From: Pseudomonadota bacterium
Lineage (GTDB): Bacteria; Pseudomonadota; Alphaproteobacteria; Caulobacterales; Caulobacteraceae
Assembly (NCBI GenBank): GCA_023451375.1
Contig: JAEXZS010000011.1
Coordinates: 1-47,152 of the forward strand
Length of the DNA stretch: 47,152 bases
Direction of reading: 5' to 3'
In this document: positions 14,827-23,534 of the stretch, one piece after another
Layout of the letters: every line of letters starts with the position of its first letter
How positions within the stretch are numbered: position 1 is the first letter of the stretch
Notes under the pieces: model-generated
Told to the model about the DNA's origin: nothing
The model's input: the letters and a program-made list of their open reading frames with translations, nothing else
Database searches by the model: none
Made by a program: the position numbers and the translations under genes

Positions 14827-17048
14827 CAGCCTTCGACCCAGGCCGGCATCCAGCCTTCGTGCCATTCGCGCAGGTGCTCCAAGGGGATGCGAAACAGCTC
14901 CGAACCCTGCCCGCCCGAGGCGAAGTCGGTTCCGCCGGCGCGGCCGACGATGGAGGCGTGCAGGCCCGCGGCATGGGCGGCGTCCAGGATCGGCTGGGCG
15001 GCCGGGACGGCGACCAGATAGCGTGCCTGGTCCTCGCCGAAGAGCAGGATGTGGGCGTGCTCCGGACTGTTGGCGTCCAGCACGACCCCGATGTTGGAAG
15101 CCAGCGCCAAGTCCGCCGCCGCGCCGATCAGGCCGCCGTCGGACAGATCGTGGACGCAGGTCAGCTGGCCGCTCTCGATCAGGCCGCGCACGAAGTCGCC
15201 GGTTTTCTTCTCCAGCGCCAGGTCGACCGGCGGCGGGGCCCCGTCCTCGCGTCCGAGCACCTCGCGCAGATAGAGGGAGGCCCCGAGTTCGCCCACCGTC
15301 TGGCCGATCAGCACCAGGGCGTCGTCCTCGGCCATGGTGGAGAAGCCGGTCGCCACATCGTAGTTGGGCAACAGGCCCACGGCGCCGACCGTCGGCGTGG
15401 GCGGAATGGCGACGCCGTTGGTCTCGTTGTACAGGCTGACGTTGCCGCTCACGACCGGGAAGTCCAGTTCGCGGCAGGCCTCGGCCATGCCGTCGATGGC
15501 GCGGACGATCTGGCCCATGATCTCGGGGCGCTGCGGATTGCCGAAGTTCAGGTTGTCGGTGATGGCGATGGGGCGGCTGCCCACGGCGGTCAGGTTGCGC
15601 CAGGCCTCGGCCACGGCCTGTTTGCCGCCCTCATAGGGATCGTTCTGGACATAGCGGGGGGTGACGTCCGAGGTGACGGCCAAGCCCTTGTCCGTGCCAT
15701 GGACGCGGATCACGCCCGCGTCCGCGCCGGTGGAGGAATCCTGCAGCGTGTCGGCCATCACGTGCCGGTCGTACTGCTCCCAGATCCAGCGCTTGGACGC
15801 CATGTCCGGGCAGGCCACGACCTTCATCACCGCGTCGGCCCAGTTCCCGGGGGCCGGAATGGTCGAGTGATCCAACTTCGGCTGCAGCTCGGGCTGGACC
15901 CAGGGGCGGTCGTACAAGGGGGCGTCGTCGAACAGCGGCGCCAGCGGCACATCGCAGACCGTCTCGCCGTGATGCTTCAGCACCAGCCGGCCGGTGTCGG
16001 TGGTCACGCCGATGACGGCGGCGTCCAGGCCCCACTTCTCGAAGATGCGGCGGCCGTCTTCCTCGCGCCCCGGCTTCAGGACCGCCAGCATCCGTTCCTG
16101 GCTTTCCGACAGCATCATCTCATAGGCGGTCATGCCCTCTTCGCGCTGGGGCACGGCGTCCATGTTCAGCTCGATGCCCACGCCGCCCTTGCCGGCCATC
16201 TCGACCGAGGAGCTGGTCAGGCCCGCCGCGCCCATGTCCTGGATCGCGGCGACGGCGCCCGAGGCCATCAGCTCCAGCGTCGCCTCAATCAGCAGCTTCT
16301 CGGCGAAGGGGTCGCCGACCTGGACCGTGGGGCGCTTCGATTCCGACTCGTCGTCGAACTCGGCCGAGGACATGGTCGCGCCGTGGATGCCGTCGCGACC
16401 GGTCTTGGAGCCGAAATAGACGACCGACAGGCCCGCCGAGGGGGCGGCCGAATAGAAGATGCCGTCGGCCTTGGCCAGGCCCACGCACATGGCGTTGACC
16501 AGGATGTTGCCGTTGTAGCCGGCGTGGAAGTTGGTCTCGCCCCCCACCGTGGGCACGCCCACGCAGTTGCCGTAGCCGCCGATGCCCGACACCACGCCCT
16601 TGACCAGTCGCCGGGTCTTCTCGTGGCCGGGATCGCCGAAGCGCAGGGCGTTCAGCAGCGCCACCGGGCGCGCCCCCATGGTGAAGACGTCGCGCATGAT
16701 GCCGCCCACGCCCGTCGCCGCGCCCTGGTAGGGTTCGATGTAGGACGGGTGGTTGTGGCTCTCCATCTTGAAGATGCAGGCGTCGCCGTCGTCGATGTCG
16801 ATCACGCCGGCGTTCTCGCCCGGCCCGCAGATCACCCGCTCCCCGGTGGTCGGGAACTTGCCCAGGTGGATCTTGGACGACTTGTAGGAGCAGTGCTCGG
16901 ACCACATCACCGAGAAGACGCCCAGCTCGACCTGGTTCGGCTCGCGCCCCAGCCGGTCAAGGACGACCTCGTATTCGTTCGCGGCCAGGCCGTACTCGGC
17001 GGCCAGTTCGGCCATAGACTTTTCGGGGGTCTTTTGCGGAGCGCTCAT
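14826..17048 (-). CDS. purL: Phosphoribosylformylglycinamidine synthase, large subunit
   Basis: The ATP-dependent synthetase half of the three-part PurLQS enzyme of purine synthesis, 740 aa, the short form that needs PurQ and PurS. Signatures include WSEHCSYKSSKIHL near the N terminus, ESHNHPSYIEPYQGAATGVGGI and GVPTVGGETNF; the second AIR-synthase-like repeat has ITDNLNFGNPQRPE and VSGNVSLYNET. purQ and purS are on the same strand further along, but other genes lie between. The stop overlaps the lipoprotein start by one base. Confidence 0.97.
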   Translation of the reverse strand: MSAPQKTPEKSMAELAAEYGLAANEYEVVLDRLGREPNQVELGVFSVMWSEHCSYKSSKIHLGKFPTTGERVICGPGENAGVIDIDDGDACIFKMESHNHPSYIEPYQGAATGVGGIMRDVFTMGARPVALLNALRFGDPGHEKTRRLVKGVVSGIGGYGNCVGVPTVGGETNFHAGYNGNILVNAMCVGLAKADGIFYSAAPSAGLSVVYFGSKTGRDGIHGATMSSAEFDDESESKRPTVQVGDPFAEKLLIEATLELMASGAVAAIQDMGAAGLTSSSVEMAGKGGVGIELNMDAVPQREEGMTAYEMMLSESQERMLAVLKPGREEDGRRIFEKWGLDAAVIGVTTDTGRLVLKHHGETVCDVPLAPLFDDAPLYDRPWVQPELQPKLDHSTIPAPGNWADAVMKVVACPDMASKRWIWEQYDRHVMADTLQDSSTGADAGVIRVHGTDKGLAVTSDVTPRYVQNDPYEGGKQAVAEAWRNLTAVGSRPIAITDNLNFGNPQRPEIMGQIVRAIDGMAEACRELDFPVVSGNVSLYNETNGVAIPPTPTVGAVGLLPNYDVATGFSTMAEDDALVLIGQTVGELGASLYLREVLGREDGAPPPVDLALEKKTGDFVRGLIESGQLTCVHDLSDGGLIGAAADLALASNIGVVLDANSPEHAHILLFGEDQARYLVAVPAAQPILDAAHAAGLHASIVGRAGGTDFASGGQGSELFRIPLEHLREWHEGWMPAWVEG

Positions 17049-17149
17049 GGCCGGCGCTTCTAGCCGCAGACGGGCCGGATGTCAGCCCGCGCGTGCGGGG
17101 TCGGGAACATCGGACGCGCCTGGCGATTGATTCCCTGAAGGAGAACGCC

Positions 17150-17362
17150 ATGAGCCAACCCGAGATCGACCCCCACCCGCAGACGCCGCCCCCCGAGCCG
17201 ACGCCCCCCGGCATCCCAGCCGACACGCCGACGGAGATCCCGCCGGGCTCGCCGGCCGAGTTTCCCGAAGACAATCCGCCCGGCGGCGCTCCTGAGATCG
17301 CCGCCGACGATGTGGGCGCTTCCGGCATGGCCGAGGAAGCGCAGAAGGAGGCGGGGCGATGA
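17150..17362 (+). CDS. Small proline-rich acidic protein
   Basis: Seventy residues starting MSQPEIDPHPQTPPPEPTPP, almost wholly Pro/Glu/Asp and likely disordered. The start follows a strong AAGGAGA at 17138-17144, so the later ATG is preferred over an upstream in-frame one. There is no signal peptide or membrane segment. The stop overlaps the next start (ATGA). Function unknown; the clear ribosome site argues that it is translated. Confidence 0.6.
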   Translation: MSQPEIDPHPQTPPPEPTPPGIPADTPTEIPPGSPAEFPEDNPPGGAPEIAADDVGASGMAEEAQKEAGR

Positions 17363-17601
17363 GCCGCGCGCCAAGCGATTCCGCCCCGACTCCGGAGCAG
17401 GGCCAGCAGATGGATCGCTCCAACGATCCCGAGATCACCGCCGCTCTGGACGAGATCGCGCCCGAGGCGGCGATGGACAGCCGGCGCGAGCGCCTGGCCG
17501 GATCGGCCGTCGGGGTCGGCAGCATCGGCTTCGAGGAAGCGGGAGCCTATGACGTCGGGGCGGGACGGCCGGCCCGGCCGAAGCGCGACGACGACGACTA
17601 G
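17359..17601 (+). CDS. Small acidic protein, coupled to the proline-rich gene
   Basis: An 80-aa polar protein beginning MSRAPSDSAPTPEQGQQMD and ending in a run of four Asp. It overlaps the preceding small gene by ATGA, and its stop overlaps the convergent membrane-protein gene within CTAG. Its Asn/Asp-Pro-Glu segment and lack of hydrophobic stretches suggest a disordered cytoplasmic protein. I do not recognise a family. Confidence 0.55.
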   Translation: MSRAPSDSAPTPEQGQQMDRSNDPEITAALDEIAPEAAMDSRRERLAGSAVGVGSIGFEEAGAYDVGAGRPARPKRDDDD

Positions 17602-18389
17602 CGCTCGACGCCGGGCTTGAGGCGGAAGCTGAGGACGACGCCGCCCACCAGCAAGGCCAAGGCGCCCGCCAGGGCGGTGAAGGCGACGGCGGGCTTGTCG
17701 GCCTGTTCGGCCACGAACGCCCCCAGCAGGCCCCAGCTGGCGGGCAGGGGGTAGGCCAGCGTGCGCAGGGCGAAGGTGACGCCCAGCGCCGTCAGGGTGG
17801 TCAGGGCGCAGGCCAGGATCGCCCAGCCGCTGGGAGACAGCGCCGTCGGCAAGGCGTCGAACGCCGTCGCCGTGGTGATCAGGTTCAGCGGCGCGGCCAC
17901 GGTCAGCCACCCCGCCAAGGCCGCCAGCGGCCAGAGCACCAGCAGGCGATCGCGCTCCGTGCGGCCCAGCGACCGCACCAGGCGGGCGTTGGCGAGCAGC
18001 GGGATCAGCAGCGCCAGCAGGGCGGCGAAGATGATCGCCACGCTGGCCGCCTTCAGGTTCAGCGCCGCGACGATGATCCACAGCCCTATGCCGAAGAAAG
18101 CCACCGCCGAGGGCCAGCCCATGCGGTTGATCATCTCGCTCTCGCCGGTCTGAGGCAGGACCTGGCGCACCGCATAGGCCAGGATGCCTGCATAGATCAG
18201 GCTCCAGATCGAGAAGGCGTAGCCGGCGACGCGCAGCGTCTCGTTCCCGTCCTCGGCGAACTCGGCCTGGCTGAGGCCGAAGCCTGTCAGCGCCTGGACG
18301 ACGGGAACGACGACGGCGAAGGCGGCGGCGCCCAGGACGACGAGGCGGCGGGTCCGCTGTGCGGGCGTGGGTCGGATGATGGAACTCAT
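17598..18389 (-). CDS. Multi-pass membrane protein, distantly TspO/MBR-like
   Basis: A 263-aa integral membrane protein with about seven hydrophobic segments. YAFSIWSLIYAGILAYAV at about residues 57-74 and the NRMGWPSAVAFFGIGLWIIVAALNL region recall the W-x2-LY pattern of TspO-related tryptophan-rich proteins, but the full TspO signature is absent. The N terminus is basic (RPTPAQRTRR) and the C terminus ends shortly after the last segment. It is a single gene, convergent with the small plus-strand pair. The family call is weak; the membrane topology is clear. Confidence 0.6.
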   Translation of the reverse strand: MSSIIRPTPAQRTRRLVVLGAAAFAVVVPVVQALTGFGLSQAEFAEDGNETLRVAGYAFSIWSLIYAGILAYAVRQVLPQTGESEMINRMGWPSAVAFFGIGLWIIVAALNLKAASVAIIFAALLALLIPLLANARLVRSLGRTERDRLLVLWPLAALAGWLTVAAPLNLITTATAFDALPTALSPSGWAILACALTTLTALGVTFALRTLAYPLPASWGLLGAFVAEQADKPAVAFTALAGALALLVGGVVLSFRLKPGVER

Positions 18390-18596
18390 GGCGCATGTAC
18401 GCGCGCGGCGACGCTTGGTTCACCGCCGCCGGGGGAAATCCCCCGCAGGCCGAACGTGAGCCGTCCTGTCAGCCCCGGCTACGGCGCGATCAACCCGGGT
18501 CGGCCGCGCGTTCGGCCATAGGCCGCTTCTCAAGGAGGCGTATAGTGGCGGGCGCAGCCGATCATATCCTCGGCCTCATGAACGCGGGGTCCGCCA

Positions 18597-19055
18597 TTGA
18601 ACGCCCTCATCTCCAGGACTTCTTCGATCGGGGCGCCCAGGCCGCCTTTCAGGCGGGCTGGCGTGCAGGCGGCTCTCGGCTTGGGGGCGGCTCTGGTCGC
18701 CACGGCCTGCGCCGCCCCGGCCGGAAGCCAGACCATGAACGCACCCGCTCCCGAAGCGCGCGCCGAGGTGGAACTGGCTCAGGTCGCCTGGACCCGAGTT
18801 CGGCAGGCCGCCACGCCGGAGGAGCAGGCCAACGCCGTCCACAACTTCCTGCGCGCCCTGCCCAAGCCGGGCGGCCGGTCGGCGGCCCTGGACATCGCCG
18901 CCCGCGATATCGCCTCCGGCCGCGCCGTGGCGTTGGGCGATCCGTCACTGCTGCAGCGGCCCCAGGCGCATGAGGTGACGGTGTCGGTCGCGGGCCGCAA
19001 CTACGTCTTCACGCCCCTGTCCCGCGCCAGTCTCGCCCCGCTGCTGCGGGACTAG
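18597..19055 (+). CDS. Putative lipoprotein
   Basis: A 152-aa product with an N-terminal basic region, a hydrophobic stretch (VQAALGLGAALVATAC) and a lipobox T-A-C at Cys38. The mature part contains a helical segment LAQVAWTRVRQAATPEEQANAV and a short beta-rich end VSVAGRNYVFTPLSRAS. The start is a TTG at 18597; GTG at 18663 would give a shorter signal peptide with lipobox Cys16. Third-position G/C bias supports coding. Function unknown. Confidence 0.6.
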   Translation: MNALISRTSSIGAPRPPFRRAGVQAALGLGAALVATACAAPAGSQTMNAPAPEARAEVELAQVAWTRVRQAATPEEQANAVHNFLRALPKPGGRSAALDIAARDIASGRAVALGDPSLLQRPQAHEVTVSVAGRNYVFTPLSRASLAPLLRD

Positions 19056-19082
19056 GGAACTGCCACGGGGGAACTGCCACGG
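19055..19082. repeat. 14-bp tandem duplication
   Basis: GGGAACTGCCACGG occurs twice head to tail, the first copy starting on the last base of the preceding stop codon. It is short and has no obvious function. Confidence 0.8.
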
Positions 19083-19124
19083 GCTCCGCCGGTTCTCTTT
19101 CTGAGCATCCTTAAGGAGAGACTG

Positions 19125-19361
19125 ATGGCCGAGCGCCCCGACGAGAAAGCGACCTTCGAGACCGACGAGGTCCAGGCCAATCGCGCCATGGAGCAGGGCC
19201 TGGGCGTGGGCGCCCGCGAACTGGCCGCCCAGCGCGACCCCGGCGGCGTCAACACCGCCGACGAGGACGCCGAGTTCGAGAACGGCGTCTCGGTCGAAGC
19301 CGGCGACAAGGAACAGCTGGACGAGAACGTCAGCGTCCAGGGCCTGGACAACGCGGGCTGA
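19125..19361 (+). CDS. Small acidic protein
   Basis: A 78-aa protein, about one quarter Asp/Glu, starting MAERPDEKATFETDEVQAN. A strong AAGGAGA Shine-Dalgarno (19111-19117) sits 7 nt before the ATG. No hydrophobic segment. The repeated pattern of acidic residues with Asn and Val (NTADEDAEFENGVSVEAGD) suggests disorder. Family unknown. It resembles the pair at 17150-17601 in size and character. Confidence 0.6.
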   Translation: MAERPDEKATFETDEVQANRAMEQGLGVGARELAAQRDPGGVNTADEDAEFENGVSVEAGDKEQLDENVSVQGLDNAG

Positions 19362-19536
19362 GCCGAGCTCCTCTTCGGCCATAGCGGCCACGGCGGCCCG
19401 TGGCGGCCCGTGGCGATCTGGCCGCCCGCAGCGGAGCGGGGCCTCGCCGGTCCAGCGGCCCTTCCGAGGCCTGGCTTGTCGCGGGCGTCACCAGCGCGCC
19501 GAGAGCGAGGAGGGTTGAGAGGAGCGAACGGGCCAT
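19330..19536 (-). CDS. Possible small exported protein downstream of purQ
   Basis: A 68-codon frame starting MARSLLSTLLALGALVTPAT, a plausible Sec signal peptide with cleavage near SQA, then an Arg/Pro/Gly-rich tail. The tail crosses short GGCGGCCCGT repeats and overlaps the end of a small plus-strand gene, so it may be a truncated or frameshifted remnant. It begins 32 nt after purQ. Doubtful. Confidence 0.3.
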   Translation of the reverse strand: MARSLLSTLLALGALVTPATSQASEGPLDRRGPAPLRAARSPRAATGRRGRYGRRGARLSPRCPGPGR

Positions 19537-19568
19537 GCCCGCCAATCCGGCTTAACTTCCGGTGATCG

Positions 19569-20231
19569 TCAAGCCGCCGCGTAGATGCTCCGGAACAGCA
19601 CCGCGCCGTCCGCGGAGCCCAACTCGGCCTCGAAGGCGCGGTCGGGGTGGGGCATCATGCCCAGGACGTTGCCGCGCTCGTTCTGCAGGCCCGCGATGTC
19701 GTTGACCGAACCGTTGGGGTTGTCGACGTAGCGGAAGACGACCTGTCCCTCGCCCTCGATACGCTTCAGGGTTTCTTCGTCGGCGAAGAAGTTCCCGTCG
19801 CCGTTGCCCTGGGTCATGACCACCTCGCGCTGGCCCTGGTAGCCGGCGGTGAAGCGGGTCTGGCCGTTGGCGACCGTCAGGCTGATGGGTTTGCAGACGT
19901 ACTTCAGGCCCCTGTTGCGCAGCAGGGCGCCGGGCAGCATTCCGGCCTCGCACAGGATCTGGAAGCCGTTGCAGATGCCGACCACCGCCACGCCGTCGTC
20001 GGCGGCCTTCTTCACCGCCTGCATCACCGGCGAAAGAGCCGCCATGGCGCCGCAGCGCAGGTAGTCGCCATAGGAGAAGCCGCCCGGAATGACGATCAGG
20101 TCCAGGCCTTGCGGCAGTTCGCTTTCGGCGTGCCAGACCATCTGGACCTGTTCGCCGGTGGAGCGTTCGACGGCGACCTTGCAGTCGCGATCGCAGTTGG
20201 AACCCGGGAAGACGATGACGGCGGCGCTCAT
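19569..20231 (-). CDS. purQ: Phosphoribosylformylglycinamidine synthase glutaminase subunit
   Basis: Class I glutamine amidotransferase that supplies ammonia to PurL, 220 aa. It opens MSAAVIVFPGSNCDRD. The nucleophile is C87 in VGICNGFQILCEAG, with the catalytic His/Glu pair in MMPHPDRAFE. The ATG at 20231 is chosen because the conserved beta strand VIVFPGSNCD begins four residues later; an in-frame start 18 nt upstream is possible. No purS or purL abuts it, which is less usual. Confidence 0.96.
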   Translation of the reverse strand: MSAAVIVFPGSNCDRDCKVAVERSTGEQVQMVWHAESELPQGLDLIVIPGGFSYGDYLRCGAMAALSPVMQAVKKAADDGVAVVGICNGFQILCEAGMLPGALLRNRGLKYVCKPISLTVANGQTRFTAGYQGQREVVMTQGNGDGNFFADEETLKRIEGEGQVVFRYVDNPNGSVNDIAGLQNERGNVLGMMPHPDRAFEAELGSADGAVLFRSIYAAA

Positions 20232-20264
20232 GGCGCGGGCCTCTAGCATCGTTTTGGGGAAATG

Positions 20265-21470
20265 TCAGGCCGTCGCGCGCCCCCGCCGCCCGGTTAGCCA
20301 GGCGAGAACGAAGATGGCGAAACCGCCCAGAGACAGGCCGACGCCGACCCAGGCGGTCGAGGTCCAGCCGTAGCCGGCGGCGATGGCCATGCCTCCCAAC
20401 AGCGGGCCTATGGCGTTGGCGGTGTTGAAGGCGGAGTGGTTCAGCGCCGCCGCCAGGGTCTGGGCGTCGCCCGCCACGTCCATCAGCCGGGTCTGCAGCA
20501 CCGAGCCCAGCCCGCCGCCGCCGCCGATCAGGAAGACCACGACCATCACCGCCCACAGATTGGAGGCCGCGAACGGATACAGGGCCAACGCCGCCGCGCT
20601 CCACAGCAGCAGGCCGCCGGCCGCGGGGAAGCCCACGTGGTCCGCGGCCCAGGCGCCGAGCAGATTGCCCAGGAACATGCCGACGCCGAACACGGCGAAG
20701 ACCCAGGGCATGATCTCCATGCCCACGCCGGTGACCGCCTGAAGCGTCGAGGCCAGATAGGCGTAGACCGCGAACATGCCGCCGAAGCCGATCGCGCCGA
20801 CGCCCAGCGTCAGCCAGACCTGCCCCCGCTTCAGCGCGCCGAGTTCGCGCAAAGGGCTGGCGTCCGGATGGGCTGGGTCGCGTGGGGCGAACAGGGCCAC
20901 CAGCGCCATGGTCACGGCCGCCAACACCCCGACGATGGCGAAGGTCCAGCGCCATCCGTACTCATGGCTGATGATGTTGACCACCGGCACCCCCAGGACG
21001 GTGCCGACCGTCAGCCCCATCAGGATGGTCGAGACCGCGCGGGTGCGGAAATGCAGCGGCACGACCGACGCCGCGACCAGGGCGGCGACGCCGAAATAGG
21101 CCCCGTGCGGCAGGCCGCTCAGGAACCGGAACGCCAGCATCCAGCCATAGGTCGGCGCCAGGGCGCTGAGCACATTGCCGATCGCGAACAGGGCCATGAA
21201 GCCGATCAGCAGCAGCCAGCGCGGCAGGCGCGCGCCCAGTACGGCCAGGATCGGCGCCCCCACCACGACCCCGGCCGCATAGGCGCTGATCACGTGGCCG
21301 GCGGTCGGCGCGTCGACGCCCAGGCCCGCGGCGAAGTCCGGAAGGATGCTCATGGCCGCGAACTCGGTCACGCCGATGGCGAAGCCGCCCATTCCCAGGG
21401 CCAGGAGAACGAGGGCGACCGCGCCGCGTGAGCGGGCGGGCAGGGCGGTGTCGAGAGCGGCGTCGGTCAT
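20265..21470 (-). CDS. MFS transporter, AraJ-like drug/sugar efflux type
   Basis: A 401-aa, 12-helix major facilitator of the DHA1 group (GFAIGVTEFAAMSILPDFAAGLG at the start of TM1, typical of AraJ/YdhP/Cml proteins). Motif A-like GARLPRW lies between TM2 and TM3. FLSGLPHGAYFGVAALVAA in TM4 and TVGTVLGVPVVNIISHEYGWRW in TM5 are the antiporter motif region. The likely role is proton-driven efflux of an unknown solute. The ATG at 21470 is preferred over a TTG 12 nt upstream. It is 33 bp upstream of purQ. Confidence 0.87.
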   Translation of the reverse strand: MTDAALDTALPARSRGAVALVLLALGMGGFAIGVTEFAAMSILPDFAAGLGVDAPTAGHVISAYAAGVVVGAPILAVLGARLPRWLLLIGFMALFAIGNVLSALAPTYGWMLAFRFLSGLPHGAYFGVAALVAASVVPLHFRTRAVSTILMGLTVGTVLGVPVVNIISHEYGWRWTFAIVGVLAAVTMALVALFAPRDPAHPDASPLRELGALKRGQVWLTLGVGAIGFGGMFAVYAYLASTLQAVTGVGMEIMPWVFAVFGVGMFLGNLLGAWAADHVGFPAAGGLLLWSAAALALYPFAASNLWAVMVVVFLIGGGGGLGSVLQTRLMDVAGDAQTLAAALNHSAFNTANAIGPLLGGMAIAAGYGWTSTAWVGVGLSLGGFAIFVLAWLTGRRGRATA

Positions 21471-21531
21471 GTTGCGCTGCAAACTAATCAGCGTTCATGA
21501 CGCGACAAGGGCGGCGCGCCCCGGACGACGA

Positions 21532-22011
21532 TCAACCTTTGTTTTCGTAGGTGGCGGTGATCGACGCCTTGGCCAGGGTGTGGAAATGCAGGTTGAAGCC
21601 GAACACGGCGCCGGAGTCGTCCGCCGTCACGTCCAGGCGCTCCGTATCCACGGCGAAGACGGTGAAGATGTAGCGATGCGGGCCATGCCCCGGAGGCGGG
21701 GCGGCGCCGCCGAAACCGGGTTGCCCATAGTCGGTGCGGCCCTGGACCGCGCCCTTGGGCAGATCGCCCCCCGGCGATCCGGCGCCGGCGGCCAGTCCGG
21801 TCACGTCAGAGGGGATGTTGGCCACCGTCCAATGCCAGAAACCCGAGCCGGTCGGCGCGTCCGGGTCGTAGCAGGTGACGGCGTAGCTCCTGGTTCCCTC
21901 GGGCGCGCCGGACCACGCCAGGTGCGGAGAGAGATCGCCCTTGGCCTTGACCTGTGCGTCGGGCAGCACGCCCCCGTCCCGGATGTCGTTTGAGGTGAGG
22001 GTGAAGGCCAT
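21532..22011 (-). CDS. YbhB/YbcL (Raf kinase inhibitor/PEBP-like) protein
   Basis: A 159-aa PEBP-fold protein. The ligand-pocket motifs are present: DLSPHLAWSGAPEGTRSYAVTCYDPDAPTGSGFWHWTVANIP and, later, GPHRYIFTVFAVDTERL. There is no signal peptide, so it is cytoplasmic. Bacterial members bind anions or phospholipid head groups; their physiological role is poorly known. It stands alone, divergent from the cyclopropane synthase-like gene. Confidence 0.9.
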   Translation of the reverse strand: MAFTLTSNDIRDGGVLPDAQVKAKGDLSPHLAWSGAPEGTRSYAVTCYDPDAPTGSGFWHWTVANIPSDVTGLAAGAGSPGGDLPKGAVQGRTDYGQPGFGGAAPPPGHGPHRYIFTVFAVDTERLDVTADDSGAVFGFNLHFHTLAKASITATYENKG

Positions 22012-22125
22012 AGGCGTCTCTCCGTTTCGTGATCCGCGTTTGTAAACGAGCCTGCGCCGCCGCTGTTGCGCCGCGACATTCTGTCACTAGCTCTGGTGTC
22101 GACACGGTCAAGCCGCGGAGGGCGC

Positions 22126-23286
22126 ATGCTTCAATCCCTCATCGACAGGATATTCCGCACCCGTTCCATCTCCGTCCGCCTGCCGGGCGGACGAACCCTG
22201 AAGGCGGGCCCGGGCGAGCCCGAGCTGACGGCGGTGATCGCGGACGCGAAGACCGCGCTGGCCATCGCGGCCAACCCGGACCTGGCGCTGGGCGAGGCCT
22301 ATATGGCCGGCGCCTTCCGCATCGAGGGCGGCGACATCTACGACTTCCTCGAACTGACCGCCTCGCAACTGGCGAAGACGCCGAGGCCGCTGGGGCCCGG
22401 ATGGCGGCTGCGCCGGGCGCTGGAGCAGGCCAACGATCGGATGCGCGCCCGCTCGAACGTGAGCCACCATTATGACCTGACGGTGGATTTCTACCGCCTC
22501 TTCCTCGACGAGGACCTGCAGTACTCCTGCGCCTTCTTCGAGCGGCCGGACGCCACGCTGGAAGAGGCCCAGCTCGCCAAGAAGCGGCGCCTGATCGACA
22601 AGCTGGCGCTGGCGCCGGAGCAGCGGGCGCTGGACATCGGTTGCGGCTGGGGCGGGCTGGGGCTCTCGCTGGCCGAGCGCGGCGCGCGGGTGACCGGCGT
22701 GACCCTGTCGACCGAACAGCACCGCACCGCCAACGAAAGGGCCGCCGCGCGAGGGCTGGCCGATCGGGCGCAATTCCGGCTCGAGGACTATCGCGACCTC
22801 GCCGAGCCTTTCGACCGCATCATCTCCGTCGGCATGTTCGAGCACGTGGGCCAGCCGAACTATCAGGAATATTTCGACACGGTGGCGCGGCTGCTGACCG
22901 ATGACGGCGTCGCCGTGATCCATTCGATCGGCCGCAAGAGCCCGCCCAGTCGCACCCAGCCCTGGATCCGCAAGTACATCTTCCCCGGCGGTTACATCCC
23001 GGCCTTGTCGGAGGTGCTGCCGGCGATCGAGCGTTCAGGCCTGTGGGTCACGGACATGGAAGTGCTGCGCCTGCACTACGCGGAGACGCTGCGCCATTGG
23101 CGGCGACGATTCCTGGCGCGCCGCGACGAGGCGCTGGCCATGTACGACGAGCGCTTCTGCCGGATGTGGGAGTTCTACCTGGCCTCCAGCGAGGTGGCAT
23201 TCCGCGAGCTGGGCCATATGGTGTTCCAGCTCCAGCTCACGAAGAAGCCGGACGCGGTTCCGCTGTCGCGCGACTACCTCTGCTGA
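22126..23286 (+). CDS. cfa: Cyclopropane-fatty-acyl-phospholipid synthase family protein
   Basis: SAM-dependent enzyme that adds a methylene across lipid double bonds, or a close methyltransferase relative, 386 aa. The SAM-binding motif is ALDIGCGWGGLGLSLAE. The sequence NVSHHYDLTVDFYRLFLDEDLQYSCAFF and the later SVGMFEHVGQPNYQEYF are the Cfa hallmarks, and IRKYIFPGGYIPALSEV follows. The start at 22126 has GGAGGG 5 nt upstream. It converges on purS with 11 nt between stops. The shortened N-terminal lipid-binding domain may mean an altered acceptor. Confidence 0.9.
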   Translation: MLQSLIDRIFRTRSISVRLPGGRTLKAGPGEPELTAVIADAKTALAIAANPDLALGEAYMAGAFRIEGGDIYDFLELTASQLAKTPRPLGPGWRLRRALEQANDRMRARSNVSHHYDLTVDFYRLFLDEDLQYSCAFFERPDATLEEAQLAKKRRLIDKLALAPEQRALDIGCGWGGLGLSLAERGARVTGVTLSTEQHRTANERAAARGLADRAQFRLEDYRDLAEPFDRIISVGMFEHVGQPNYQEYFDTVARLLTDDGVAVIHSIGRKSPPSRTQPWIRKYIFPGGYIPALSEVLPAIERSGLWVTDMEVLRLHYAETLRHWRRRFLARRDEALAMYDERFCRMWEFYLASSEVAFRELGHMVFQLQLTKKPDAVPLSRDYLC

Positions 23287-23297
23287 CGCGAGGCGGC

Positions 23298-23534
23298 TTA
23301 CGCCGCTTCGATCCGGTAGCCTTCGATCACCGTGTTGGCGAGGAGTTGTTCGCACATCTTCTTCGCCTCGGCCTGCGGGTCTTCGACGCCGGCCAGATCG
23401 AACTCGATCAGCTTGCCGACGCGGGCGTTGGTCACGCCGGTCCAGCCCAGGCCATGCAGCGCGCCTTCGACGGCCTTTCCCTGGACGTCCAGCACGCCGG
23501 GCTTCAGGAAGACGTGAACCTTGACCTTGCTCAT
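23298..23534 (-). CDS. purS: Phosphoribosylformylglycinamidine synthase subunit PurS
   Basis: A 78-aa bridging subunit that docks PurQ onto PurL. The sequence KVKVHVFLKPGVLDVQGKAV and GYRIEAA at the C terminus are typical. The ATG at 23534 shares one base with the purC stop (TGATG), indicating coupled translation. It is separated from its partner purQ by three unrelated genes. Confidence 0.95.
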   Translation of the reverse strand: MSKVKVHVFLKPGVLDVQGKAVEGALHGLGWTGVTNARVGKLIEFDLAGVEDPQAEAKKMCEQLLANTVIEGYRIEAA

